A stretch of 23,455 nt of DNA from JBGAWK01 sp044227665. Its GTDB lineage: Bacteria; Bacteroidota; Bacteroidia; Chitinophagales; JADIYW01. The notes below the pieces were generated by a model, which did no database searches, was not told the DNA's origin, and worked only from the letters and a program-made list of their open reading frames with translations. Numbering within the stretch: the first letter of the stretch is position 1; each line of letters starts with the position of its first letter. This document shows positions 7,992 to 16,617 of this stretch, one piece after another. A program made the position numbers and the translations under genes. Location of the stretch: assembly GCA_044227665.1 (NCBI GenBank), contig JBGAWK010000037.1, positions 1 through 23,455 of the forward strand, read 5' to 3'.

Positions 7992-10703
7992 TTAAACAAT
8001 TTCATCGCTAAGACTCCTTATTACATTTTTAACTTTATTATAAACTATTATTTCTTTACTACTTTTACTAGATGTTAAAAGTTCTTTTTTTTCTAAATTA
8101 TTAATTTCAATCTCTAAGTGTGTAAGTAATGATATAATTTTCGCTACAAATAATGAAATATTATCTTGTTTATTCCACTCTGGATTTATAGGAATTGGTA
8201 CTCCATTGGGAGTTAAATATAAGCCGGGGGTATCATTTATAATACCAAAAAGTATATTAACAATTGATTTGGGTAGATGTTCCTTAATATAATCTTTTAC
8301 TGATTTGTTATCATTATTGGTTGAAGGGTTTGTATTTGGATCAAATATAGAATCCTCAATTTTACCAAATGGATACCATTTTTCATCATTGCAATATATC
8401 CAACCTGCATAACCTTGTTTGGGATCACCCTTAACTGGATTTTTATTAAATCTAATTTCTCCAATTAGATACTTTTTTTGATTTTGTGGATCATTCTTAA
8501 TTATTATCTTTTCAGTATCTAATAGTTTATTCCACACCTCATCATCTTTAATTATGTTTCGTCGTTGTTCTTTATCCCACAAATCATCAATATCATGAAT
8601 CGCATCTATTTTAATAGTATAGCATGCTTCCCAATCGCCACCAGTAACACTCCCTATGTAGATGCCATTTTGTACCCATACACAATTACCATCTAAACTA
8701 ATCGATCTTGTATTTCCTGGAACCCTATCTATAAATTTAGTTTCTAAGTATTCTTTTTGGGCATCATTATAATCCTGAGAAGCACTGGGTGTAAACATAA
8801 GATTATTGAAATATGCTGCCCTTGATTCTTTTGTATTAAAATCCCACGTATTATAGTAATTATTGAATTTTATAAATAAAGATGCTTCTTTTTGTTTTCC
8901 TATATTTATAGTCGTTTCTTTAAAAGAAAAACTATCCTTAATCCATTCTATATTTCCATTTTCATCAATCTGCTTAAATAAATAATATTTTCTCTCTATC
9001 AAGCATTCATTTTCAATGGAATTAAACGCAGTAGGGTTATTATCATCATTAGTTGGTACAATACGGACTGTTTTTGTTGACGTAGTTACCAATTTACGCT
9101 CAAATTGAAATGGTCTTTCTCTGTTACCATTGTTATCAGTCAGAATTACAGGTTGGAGAAATTTTATTATACTATAGTTATTTTTAATACTATTGAAATG
9201 GTCAGGATCATAAGTGGTAAGTTCCAAAACCTTTTCTCCTTTAACTAAGTTATTATTAGCATCAAAATATACAAAATCTGTATTATTGTTCCAATTGTTG
9301 CCTACAGAATAAACTACCGCACCATTATTTATAGTCATTATGCCACCATTTACATTGCTACTATTATGTGCCGTAGTAGCATCAGTCTGCCCATCTGAGT
9401 CAATCAGCATATTGTGTTCTGTATTGTAACTTGCGATTGAAAAGGTATGATGTCCCAAAAAGTTTTTACACACATTTTGTTCAAAATCGTTATCTTCTGC
9501 ATAGCAACCAATAAAAACTGTAGATGAGTTTTGGCTTTTATAGTTGTTAGAACTATTATATACAGTAATTTCTTTACCTTGTTTATTGTATAAGCTTTGT
9601 CTTAAAGGTTCTATGTAAAAATTATTTTCATTTACTACAAACGCTAGGGTTTTAAGGAGAGGTTTATCTTTACCAAAGTTAGTAACCAAATTAAGGGTAT
9701 CCGATGATTCGAATATTTTTGCATCAATCAATGATGCTCTGTCTGTTTTATCAGCACTTCTAATGTTTTCTATATCTGCATTGATTTTAGCTATTAAATC
9801 TGTATCGGAAGTGTTTAATTTTTGATTTTCAAGTTCATTCAATACTGCAGAAATTATAGCTGTATTATTAGCAGAAACAGGAATTGGATCAATGATTAAA
9901 TCTCCGGATCTAAAACCACCTCTTTCTCTGAAATAATTTACTTCATTAGGGAATACCCCATCTGCGACGTAAAAACCGTTGTATGAAGAATGACATGCTA
10001 TAAAAGTATTTCCTAAATCAGCACAATCACAAATACCATAATGTTTATTAGAATGAGTGTTTATCGAAGTGGCAACACCAACTTGTGAATCAGGACCAAT
10101 TATAAATAACCCATTCTTACAGTAAATAATTTCAATATTGTTTAGCTTCCATAAATCGGTATTTTTACCCGTACCATTTGTAGAACTCTCAATGTGTATG
10201 CCATTTCCGCCAAATCCTGATATAAAGCAATCTGTAACCTTTATAGGCGAAAATGATAAAATCCCATGATTGTAATCTTTAGGGTCTGTTGGGTAGGAGC
10301 CGTTTGCGATACCAATGATACTTAGTTTTTCGATTATGGCTGTTGTAGAGAAAATATTACTATCATCTCTATAGCTAACAATTCCCGGCATATCATGTTT
10401 TATTGCCAAGATGGTTCCGGCACCTAACCCATAGCCACCACACCCCAATAGATGCAAACTTTTATACAGATATATTGGGCTTTTAAATGCATACTCTTTA
10501 TTATCAAATAGTATAGTTATTCCTCTGGATTTAACATATAGATTGTTATCTATACTGGTAGGGGGTAATTTATAATCTTTTAATCTATCAAATACTGTTG
10601 ACCAGTCAAAGTCGGTTGGAATTTTTGATGCATCTTCAAGTTGTTCATTGTTTATAAGACCAAAATCAAATGCCAATTGTTCTATAGTTATGTAACCTTT
10701 CAT
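7992..10703 (-). CDS. Orphan right-handed beta-helix protein, phage tailspike-like
   Basis: 903 aa, cytoplasmic-type N-terminus without signal peptide or membrane segment. After a short N-terminal region, residues about 60-300 look like a pectate-lyase-type parallel beta-helix: GITILFDNKEYAF, SLHLLGCGGYGLGAGTILAI, then short strands with stacked Asn/Ile/Gly (IIGIANG, FISGFGGNGIHIESS, GLFIIGPDS, GICDCADLGNTFIACHSS). A Lys/Asp-rich helical insert lies at about 285-325. More helix-like sequence follows near 400-470 (FIGCYAEDN, NGGIMTINNGAVVYSVGNN). Near residue 765-790 a GYAGWIYCNDEKWYPFG stretch resembles a small C-terminal motif common in tail fibres and tailspikes. No catalytic residues can be assigned. 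Codons are visibly more AT-rich than the neighbours, fitting transfer. No phage or secretion-system genes flank it. Confidence 0.75.
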   Translation of the reverse strand: MKGYITIEQLAFDFGLINNEQLEDASKIPTDFDWSTVFDRLKDYKLPPTSIDNNLYVKSRGITILFDNKEYAFKSPIYLYKSLHLLGCGGYGLGAGTILAIKHDMPGIVSYRDDSNIFSTTAIIEKLSIIGIANGSYPTDPKDYNHGILSFSPIKVTDCFISGFGGNGIHIESSTNGTGKNTDLWKLNNIEIIYCKNGLFIIGPDSQVGVATSINTHSNKHYGICDCADLGNTFIACHSSYNGFYVADGVFPNEVNYFRERGGFRSGDLIIDPIPVSANNTAIISAVLNELENQKLNTSDTDLIAKINADIENIRSADKTDRASLIDAKIFESSDTLNLVTNFGKDKPLLKTLAFVVNENNFYIEPLRQSLYNKQGKEITVYNSSNNYKSQNSSTVFIGCYAEDNDFEQNVCKNFLGHHTFSIASYNTEHNMLIDSDGQTDATTAHNSSNVNGGIMTINNGAVVYSVGNNWNNNTDFVYFDANNNLVKGEKVLELTTYDPDHFNSIKNNYSIIKFLQPVILTDNNGNRERPFQFERKLVTTSTKTVRIVPTNDDNNPTAFNSIENECLIERKYYLFKQIDENGNIEWIKDSFSFKETTINIGKQKEASLFIKFNNYYNTWDFNTKESRAAYFNNLMFTPSASQDYNDAQKEYLETKFIDRVPGNTRSISLDGNCVWVQNGIYIGSVTGGDWEACYTIKIDAIHDIDDLWDKEQRRNIIKDDEVWNKLLDTEKIIIKNDPQNQKKYLIGEIRFNKNPVKGDPKQGYAGWIYCNDEKWYPFGKIEDSIFDPNTNPSTNNDNKSVKDYIKEHLPKSIVNILFGIINDTPGLYLTPNGVPIPINPEWNKQDNISLFVAKIISLLTHLEIEINNLEKKELLTSSKSSKEIIVYNKVKNVIRSLSDEIV

Positions 10704-10837
10704 TATAACAGTTTTTATGCAAGATAATTATTTTAATTAAGATTATTCATATTTTACTTTTTTGTCCTATAATTTATATTATGTTAAATAGAATATTTAA
10801 TTCTTCTACTTATATATGATATACGTATGTAAATATA

Positions 10838-10845
10838 TACATTTG
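10838..10845 (+). promoter_or_regulatory. -7 promoter box of nspC
   Basis: TACATTTG, then TGCA, then the ATG at 10850. The spacing predicts that transcription starts at the start codon. The upstream stretch is too AT-rich to identify a -33 element. Confidence 0.6.
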
Positions 10846-10849
10846 TGCA

Positions 10850-11989
10850 ATGCCGAATTATTCAGTGCAATATCCTAATAGTCCCTCTCCTTGTTATGTA
10901 TTGGATGAAGAATTATTGATAAAAAATTTGGAGCTACTACAATATATTCAGCAACAATCTAAAGTGGAAATTATTTGTGCACTCAAAGGTTATGCAATGC
11001 ACAGTACATTTCCTTTGTTGAAAAAATATCTTGCCGGTGCTACCGCAAGTTCTTTGCATGAGGCGTTGCTAATTAATGAATTCATGCACGTAAAGGCACA
11101 CACGTATTGTCCGATATACTTGGAAGATGAATGGGATCAAATATGTTCGGCAAGCACGCATATTACTTTTAACTCATTATCGCAATGGCTAAAATTTAAG
11201 GATAAGATGCCTTCAATTATTTCTAGTGGTATCAGAGTGAATCCCGGCTATAGTGAGGTAACTACAGAATTGTATAATCCCGCTTCACCATACTCCCGCC
11301 TAGGTATTGGGGCAGATGAGTTGGGTACTAGCCTTCCCGAAGGCATAGAGGGATTGCATTTTCATGCATTATGCGAGAACGACTCTTATACTACAGAAAA
11401 AGTTTTGGAAAGCTTTATGGCATTATATCACCCCTTGATTTTACAAGCTAAATGGGTAAATATGGGTGGTGGTCATCTGATGACAAGAAAAGACTATGAT
11501 GTTGACCATTTGATAAAGGTGCTGAGAGATTTTAGAGATCGCTATCCACACTTAGAGACTATAATTTTGGAGCCCGGGTCTGCTATTGGCTGGCAAACTG
11601 GCTTTTTGAAAAGTACCGTAGTAGATATTGTTCAAAGAAATGGGATAGCTACTGCTATGCTGGATGTGTCCTTTACTTGCCACATGCCAGATTGCTTGGA
11701 GATGCCCTACCAACCTATTATCCGCAACGCTGTAAACTCCTCCCCTTTCAAATATCGCATGGGTGGCATGAGTTGCCTTGCAGGTGATTATATGGGTGAT
11801 TGGTATTTTGAAACGCCCCTAGCTGTAGGCGACGAAATTATCTTTGAAGATATGATACATTATACTATGGTAAAGACTACTACTTTCAATGGTATAAATT
11901 TGCCTTCTATTGGAATTATCAGAAAAGATGGTAATTTTGAACTTGTCAGGCAATTTGACTATAACGACTATAAAAACAGATTATCCTAA
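10850..11989 (+). CDS. nspC: Carboxynorspermidine/carboxyspermidine decarboxylase
   Basis: 379 aa. A PLP enzyme of the fold-III alanine racemase-like family that decarboxylates carboxy(nor)spermidine to (nor)spermidine, the last step of the polyamine route used by Bacteroidota. Seen: SPSPCYVLDEELL near the start, the PLP lysine in ICALKGYAMHS (Lys46), ASSLHEALL, SGIRVNPGYSEV, LGIGADEL, LHFHALCEN, the glycine-rich WVNMGGGH, ILEPGSAIGW, and the C-terminal DVSFTCHMPDCLEMPY with the partner active-site Cys/Asp and YMGDWYF. The partner dehydrogenase (carboxynorspermidine synthase) is not in the window. The next gene begins 6 nt later, so they form an operon. The AT-rich intergenic region before it also serves the divergent tailspike-like gene. 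Confidence 0.93.
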   Translation: MPNYSVQYPNSPSPCYVLDEELLIKNLELLQYIQQQSKVEIICALKGYAMHSTFPLLKKYLAGATASSLHEALLINEFMHVKAHTYCPIYLEDEWDQICSASTHITFNSLSQWLKFKDKMPSIISSGIRVNPGYSEVTTELYNPASPYSRLGIGADELGTSLPEGIEGLHFHALCENDSYTTEKVLESFMALYHPLILQAKWVNMGGGHLMTRKDYDVDHLIKVLRDFRDRYPHLETIILEPGSAIGWQTGFLKSTVVDIVQRNGIATAMLDVSFTCHMPDCLEMPYQPIIRNAVNSSPFKYRMGGMSCLAGDYMGDWYFETPLAVGDEIIFEDMIHYTMVKTTTFNGINLPSIGIIRKDGNFELVRQFDYNDYKNRLS

Positions 11990-11995
11990 TATTGT

Positions 11996-12385
11996 ATGAT
12001 CAACAAAGCTATTGACAGTTTTTTGGATGCTTTTTATAAAAAATTCCAACAACTATATGGAAATCCTGATATTAAAGAACTACTACATCGTTTTTTTGAT
12101 AAAATAGGTAGTTTTTCTGAAAATTATTATGGCTTGCAAGACCACTTACTAGCATTGGGAAGAATGTTGAGTGCGTGGTATAGACAGGAGTACAGGAACA
12201 TCTCCCCTACTACTGTAGTGACTTTGGTTGCGGCAATAGTATATATAGTGAACCCTCTAGATTTTGTACCCGATTTTATACCCTTTATTGGGCAAATAGA
12301 CGATTTCCTAATTATTTCCTTAGTAGTACGGCGACTCAATAAAGAGATAGAAAGATTTATGGCATGGGAAAACGAGCAGGTATAG
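11996..12385 (+). CDS. DUF1232 (YkvA-type) membrane protein
   Basis: 129 aa. The C-terminal half contains the DUF1232 signature: a hydrophobic helix VVTLVAAIVYIVNPLDFVPDF continuing into IPFIGQIDDFLIIS and a VVRRLNKEIERF tail. The NPLD-x-xPD motif is diagnostic. The N-terminal 60 residues are a charged amphipathic helix region. It is a small inner-membrane protein of unknown role. It starts 6 nt after nspC and is probably co-transcribed with it; I see no functional link to polyamines in the sequence. Confidence 0.88.
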   Translation: MINKAIDSFLDAFYKKFQQLYGNPDIKELLHRFFDKIGSFSENYYGLQDHLLALGRMLSAWYRQEYRNISPTTVVTLVAAIVYIVNPLDFVPDFIPFIGQIDDFLIISLVVRRLNKEIERFMAWENEQV

Positions 12386-12482
12386 TGAAAAATTAATCTA
12401 TGAATTTTATCGAGATTTATTTTGATGTCGTATATTTCAAATAATTGATATATAGATAATTATATAAAAAACATACTAAGAG

Positions 12483-12507
12483 TGAGGCACAACGCCCCTC
12501 TTTTTAA
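12483..12507 (+). terminator. Possible weak terminator after nspC operon
   Basis: GAGGCACAACGCCCCTCTTTTT can form a short imperfect stem (GGC with GCC, loop ACAAC, interrupted flanking pairs) followed by five T. It lies about 100 nt past the DUF1232 stop. Only three continuous pairs are certain, so this is a weak call. The rest of 12386-12652 shows no gene or clear element to me. Confidence 0.25.
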
Positions 12508-12652
12508 TCGCAAAATGAATTTGCAGAATAATTCCACCATCTTAGAATTCCTTCTTTATATATAATAGATTAAAAAGTTTTTATTTTCTCTTCATTATGA
12601 ATTATTCTAAAGAAATATCATATTTGTATAATTACAAATTATATAAAAATAG

Positions 12653-13291
12653 ATGTCCAATAAATTTCCTTTAATTATAGCTATGTTCTTATTAGTATCA
12701 TTAGGTGCAAAGGCACAAGATGATTATATGAATACCATAGCTGCCGAGTGCTGTAAGTGTTTATCCAATCTTAGTGACACCTTGGATAAAGACGAATTTT
12801 ATATGCAACTGGGATTGTGTATGCTGAAAGAAGCAAGTCCATATAAAAAACAGCTCAAGAAAGACTATAAGATAGATGTAGAAAAATTTGATATAGATGG
12901 AGAAAGATTTGGAGAGTTATTAGGTATGAAAATGGCACTCGTATGTCCAGAAGCATTCCTAAGGCTTAGTAAAAGTGGTATGCTTGACGATGAGGTATCC
13001 GAAGAAGAGTCCACGGATATACAAAGCAATACGTCCTCTACAAGTGGCATAGTGCAAAAGATTGAAGAAGATTGTTTTGTAATATTTACCCTTAAAGATA
13101 ATACAGGCAAGATTACAAAATTCTATTGGATGAGTTTTATAGATACAGGCTATGACCTTATCGGCAACTACAAGAATCTACTCAGTAAATCTGTAGAGAT
13201 TTATTATAATAAGCAAGAGTTCTTTGACCCCAAAATATCTGAATACAGAAATTTCAATATCATCACCAAGCTATCCATGTTGGAAGATTAA
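12653..13291 (+). CDS. Secreted protein of unknown function with conserved cysteines
   Basis: 212 aa. Residues 1-21 form a signal peptide (hydrophobic LIIAMFLLVSLG, then AKAQ), so the protein is exported. The mature N-terminus has AAECCKCLSNL, then LGLCMLKEA and MALVCPEAFLRL: closely spaced cysteines and a helical spacing that recur in uncharacterised secreted Bacteroidota proteins, probably disulphide-linked. After a Ser/Glu-rich linker (about 115-130) the C-terminal 80 residues look like a small beta domain (CFVIFTLKDNTGKITKFYW). I do not recognise a named family. A degenerate box (CATATTTG, 12619-12626) precedes it. The dioxygenase gene follows after 12 nt and may be co-transcribed. Confidence 0.75.
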   Translation: MSNKFPLIIAMFLLVSLGAKAQDDYMNTIAAECCKCLSNLSDTLDKDEFYMQLGLCMLKEASPYKKQLKKDYKIDVEKFDIDGERFGELLGMKMALVCPEAFLRLSKSGMLDDEVSEEESTDIQSNTSSTSGIVQKIEEDCFVIFTLKDNTGKITKFYWMSFIDTGYDLIGNYKNLLSKSVEIYYNKQEFFDPKISEYRNFNIITKLSMLED

Positions 13292-13303
13292 AACCATAGA
13301 ATC

Positions 13304-14362
13304 ATGAAAATAGGGACTGTACATACCCATAATCCACTACCCACTCTCATCCAGCCTGACAGGTCTGCTGACAAATCCCTGCTGCTCACATGGCTACGAG
13401 ATAATCATGATTATGTAGAAGAAACTCTTCTGCAAAGCGGAGCTATCTTATTTAGAGGTTTTGACATTGCCACGCCCCAAGATTTTGAAGATGTAGCAAT
13501 TGCTGTAGATAGTAACTTGGCCAATGAATATCTAGGTACTTCTCCCAGAGACCAGAAGTCGAAATTTACATTTTCGGCAAGTGAGCTGCCTTGGTACTAT
13601 CCTATCATGCAGCACTGTGAGATGAGCTACCTTTCTATTCCGCCACGGAGGCTATTCTTTTACGCACATATTGCGCCAGATTATGGAGGGGAGACTCCTA
13701 TATGCGACTTCCGAAAAGTATATGAGCAAATAGCTCCGCAGATTCTTCATGAATTCGAACAAAAGGGAGTTATCACCGTACGTAACTATGCTGCTCCCGG
13801 AGCTAAGCAGGGCATGAATCTTGCCCAACTCAAGAGTTGGGAATCATTATTCCAAACTACTGATAAAGAAGAGATTGATGCACTGTGCAAAAAATATGGC
13901 ATGGAATACCAGTGGCTAAAAAATGATGCCTTGAGAGTATTGAACAGGAATAATGCCATAGTAAAGCACCCTATTACTGGTGAGAAGGCGTGGTTCAATC
14001 ATTTGCAAGTTTTTCATCCTGCGGGATCTCCTATAGAATATGAAAAAATACACCAACGTCAAAACAGGTGGCAATCTTGGGCTATGCATATCTTTACTGC
14101 AGCCATGTATAATATCAAGAATTGGACTACCAAGCCTTGGGAGCATAGTATGCAAGTACTATTTGGCGATGGCACAGAAATTCCAGAAAGCTATGTCCGA
14201 CATATACAAGATGTAATATGGGAAAATATGAGCATATATGCTTGGCAAAAAGGCGATGTGATTGCGATAGACAACTATAGTGTATCTCACGGTAGGCTTC
14301 CCTATTCCGGAGATAGAAATATCATGGTAGCCTGGACTAATGAATATATTTCAAACAAATAA
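13304..14362 (+). CDS. TauD/TfdA-family Fe(II)/2-oxoglutarate dioxygenase
   Basis: 352 aa. A non-haem iron oxygenase. The N-terminal region has SGAILFRGFDIATPQDFE; the metal site is the HxE pair in MQHCEMSYLSIPPRRLFF (His104, Glu106), followed by GGETPICDFRKVY. The distal ligand and 2-oxoglutarate site are in DNYSVSHGRLPYSGDRNIMVAW (His329, Arg338). An acidic HxE instead of HxD is found in the SyrP-like/TfdA members. Such enzymes hydroxylate amino acids or small acids, often in siderophore or peptide biosynthesis, but the substrate cannot be read here. There is no biosynthetic enzyme cluster next to it. It lies 12 nt after the secreted protein gene. Confidence 0.9.
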   Translation: MKIGTVHTHNPLPTLIQPDRSADKSLLLTWLRDNHDYVEETLLQSGAILFRGFDIATPQDFEDVAIAVDSNLANEYLGTSPRDQKSKFTFSASELPWYYPIMQHCEMSYLSIPPRRLFFYAHIAPDYGGETPICDFRKVYEQIAPQILHEFEQKGVITVRNYAAPGAKQGMNLAQLKSWESLFQTTDKEEIDALCKKYGMEYQWLKNDALRVLNRNNAIVKHPITGEKAWFNHLQVFHPAGSPIEYEKIHQRQNRWQSWAMHIFTAAMYNIKNWTTKPWEHSMQVLFGDGTEIPESYVRHIQDVIWENMSIYAWQKGDVIAIDNYSVSHGRLPYSGDRNIMVAWTNEYISNK

Positions 14363-14407
14363 TTGATATAAAATCTTAAATAAATAATTGGAAATCAAAA
14401 TTTATAG

Positions 14408-15025
14408 ATGAATATCACGCTCAAAGATGTAGGAAAAAAATTTGACTCATTATGGATTTTCAGACATATAAATTTTGACTTCTCTGAGGGCGAAAAATAC
14501 GCTATTACGGGCTTAAACGGCTCCGGAAAATCTACCTTGATAAAGCTGATACTAAAAGGTTTAGATCCTTCCGAAGGGACAATAACCTATAAGAATGACA
14601 CCTATAATACAGAAATTGCGGATGAAATAATAATAGCAAAAAGTATAGCTTTTGCTTCGCCTTATATGCACCTGCCTGAGGATCTTACAGTGCATGAGAT
14701 ACTACAATATTCCTATACTTTCTCTGAGTATGTCATGCCTATAGATGAACTATTGAAATATGGCTATCTAGTAGAATTTCAGCACAAGCGATGTCGCCAC
14801 TTGTCCTCTGGAACGCGACAGCGACTAAAACTTGTAATGGCACTATTGTCCACAAAGAGCACACTACTACTAGATGAACCCTGCTCTAATATGGATGAAT
14901 ATGGCAAAAAGTGGTATTTGGAGACTATTCATACTTACAATAGCCATAAACTAATCATAGTAGCTTCCAATGATGCTCATGAATATATTTTTTCTGATAA
15001 AGTATTGAATATAAATGATTTATAA
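14408..15025 (+). CDS. ABC transporter ATP-binding protein
   Basis: 205 aa, a single nucleotide-binding domain. Walker A is GLNGSGKST (residues 35-43), the signature is LSSGTRQRLKL (132-142) and Walker B is TLLLDEPCSNMD (152-163). Two switch elements depart from the textbook: where the Q-loop glutamine is expected the sequence is FASPYMHLPEDL, and where the H-loop histidine is expected it is VASNDAHEY (Asn188 at the His position). Similar wording occurs in a Bacteroidota subgroup of short ABC ATPases related to CcmA-type proteins, so this may be a family trait (recollection, not checked). No permease with a clear ABC fold adjoins; the next gene is a polytopic membrane protein of another kind. 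Confidence 0.88.
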   Translation: MNITLKDVGKKFDSLWIFRHINFDFSEGEKYAITGLNGSGKSTLIKLILKGLDPSEGTITYKNDTYNTEIADEIIIAKSIAFASPYMHLPEDLTVHEILQYSYTFSEYVMPIDELLKYGYLVEFQHKRCRHLSSGTRQRLKLVMALLSTKSTLLLDEPCSNMDEYGKKWYLETIHTYNSHKLIIVASNDAHEYIFSDKVLNINDL

Positions 15026-15044
15026 ATAATATTTATATAATAAA

Positions 15045-16583
15045 TTGAAATATTTTAGCAAATATAATATTACTGATATTATCGTTTCTCTAGGCTATAC
15101 CCTATTATTTATTTTGTATTACGGCATTATTTATCAAACTGCCGACCAAGGGGAACATCTATCGCTAGTATATAAGATGTTAAGCCCCGAATTATATGCT
15201 CAGGATTTTTATGTAAATGTAGCCTCTGATATGCTGACGATTAGATATGCGTATGTTCATACACTAGTCTTATTAGGGAAAATTTTGCCTTTACATCTCG
15301 TTATTTACACCTTACTTATTATTTGTATTTACACATCTATAAGAGCATTTATTGCGATATCTAAGTTGATATTTGGAGAAGATACGCTGCTGAATACCGC
15401 ACCTTTTTTTATACTGTTTATATTCTACTATTGGACTATAGGCGGTAATTCTATCCAGTATAATATACTGATTTCCAGTAGCTTTGCAAAAGCATTTGCC
15501 TTATGGTCATTTTACTTCTTCCTAAAAAGAAGATATATCATGGCAGGAATATTACTGGGTATGGCAGGAAACTTCCAGTTGTTGGTAGGCTTACAGCTAT
15601 TTGTCATTTACTTCGGAGTAGTTATAATAGAAAAGGTGTTTTTTAAGAGCACCCCACTAAAATCATTGATAGTATTGGCCTTGGGCTATTTCAGCCTAAA
15701 TGGATGGCTACTGTTTCGGATAGCACAACGGCAATTTACCTTGTCACAGTGTGATGAACAAATGTTTTACAATATTTTGTATATATTTCGCAATCCCCAG
15801 CATTATTTGCCAGCCTATTTTCCTGTTAATGATTATATCAAACTTATTATTCTCCTATCTGCTGGTACTGTGATTATATTTATTTACGCCAAAAAACATT
15901 ATTCCGACCGAATTCTCATCTTTAATACTGTAATCGTACTGGGGCTTATAACTTATACCATCTGTTTAGAATACTTTGGATGGAAGGCTATAGGAAAATC
16001 TCAATTTTATAAAACTACTATATGGCTACAGATGATTTCGTCATTAAGCATAGCTTCATATTTTAATCGTAAAATATTAATATTCAATAGATTATCTAAT
16101 TTTTTAATCCTAATAATTTTACTTGTATTTTTTATATTTCAAACATATAAGTTAGAGAAATCTTGGACTTGGGATCAAAGAACGCCTACACTCAAAGATT
16201 TATCTGTAATGCATACCTACATTCGTCATCATACAGATACAGATGCATTATTCCTTACGTTTCCCAAGGATGAATCCTTTATTTGCGAAGCACAAAGATC
16301 CCAATATGTGGCATTCAACCCTATAGTCCATGAATCATGCTATATGAATGAATGGTTTCGAAGGTATGAGCATTTGCTAAATCATCCTCTAGCTATAAAA
16401 AAAATAGGGAGTAAAGCATGGAATTACTTGGAAGATCAATACCCATTGATGGTAAATACAAACTATTCTTCTTTTGACTATATACTTTTGCCTAAAGGCA
16501 TCGTAAATAAAATCATGGTATTACCTCACCTAGAAATAAAGTATGAATCCACCTATTATGTCTTATATAAAACCATAAAGTAG
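15045..16583 (+). CDS. Polytopic membrane protein, GT-C glycosyltransferase-like
   Basis: 512 aa with about 10-11 hydrophobic segments and a soluble C-terminal portion from about residue 385. The first loop after TM1 has DQGEHLSLVYKMLSPELY followed by AQDFYV, an acidic loop reminiscent of GT-C-fold lipid-linked glycosyltransferases and DUF6798-like proteins; GGNSIQYNILI, FAKAFALWSFYFF and GMAGNFQLLVGLQLF follow. The C-terminal domain includes ALFLTFPKDESFICEAQRSQYVAF. The start is unusual: no ATG lies between the in-frame stop at 15027 and the first membrane segment, so TTG at 15045 is the best candidate. Function is unproven; the GT-C call rests on topology and loop wording. Confidence 0.7.
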   Translation: MKYFSKYNITDIIVSLGYTLLFILYYGIIYQTADQGEHLSLVYKMLSPELYAQDFYVNVASDMLTIRYAYVHTLVLLGKILPLHLVIYTLLIICIYTSIRAFIAISKLIFGEDTLLNTAPFFILFIFYYWTIGGNSIQYNILISSSFAKAFALWSFYFFLKRRYIMAGILLGMAGNFQLLVGLQLFVIYFGVVIIEKVFFKSTPLKSLIVLALGYFSLNGWLLFRIAQRQFTLSQCDEQMFYNILYIFRNPQHYLPAYFPVNDYIKLIILLSAGTVIIFIYAKKHYSDRILIFNTVIVLGLITYTICLEYFGWKAIGKSQFYKTTIWLQMISSLSIASYFNRKILIFNRLSNFLILIILLVFFIFQTYKLEKSWTWDQRTPTLKDLSVMHTYIRHHTDTDALFLTFPKDESFICEAQRSQYVAFNPIVHESCYMNEWFRRYEHLLNHPLAIKKIGSKAWNYLEDQYPLMVNTNYSSFDYILLPKGIVNKIMVLPHLEIKYESTYYVLYKTIK

Positions 16584-16605
16584 TAATTTTTCTCTACGAA
16601 ATTCT

Positions 16606-16613
16606 TATATTTA
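16606..16613 (+). promoter_or_regulatory. -7 promoter box of ilvE
   Basis: TATATTTA (7 of 8), then TACG, then three successive ATG codons from 16618. The 4-nt spacing predicts a leaderless message beginning with ATGATGATG. Confidence 0.5.
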
Positions 16614-16617
16614 TACG

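Noticed and set aside
7992..10849. Prophage or contractile injection system locus around the beta-helix gene
   Set aside because: No tail, capsid, integrase, baseplate or lysis genes and no tRNA attachment site are present on either side.
13304..16583. A natural-product cluster around the TauD-like dioxygenase
   Set aside because: No NRPS, PKS, ATP-grasp, radical SAM or precursor peptide is present; the ABC ATPase and membrane protein alone do not support it.
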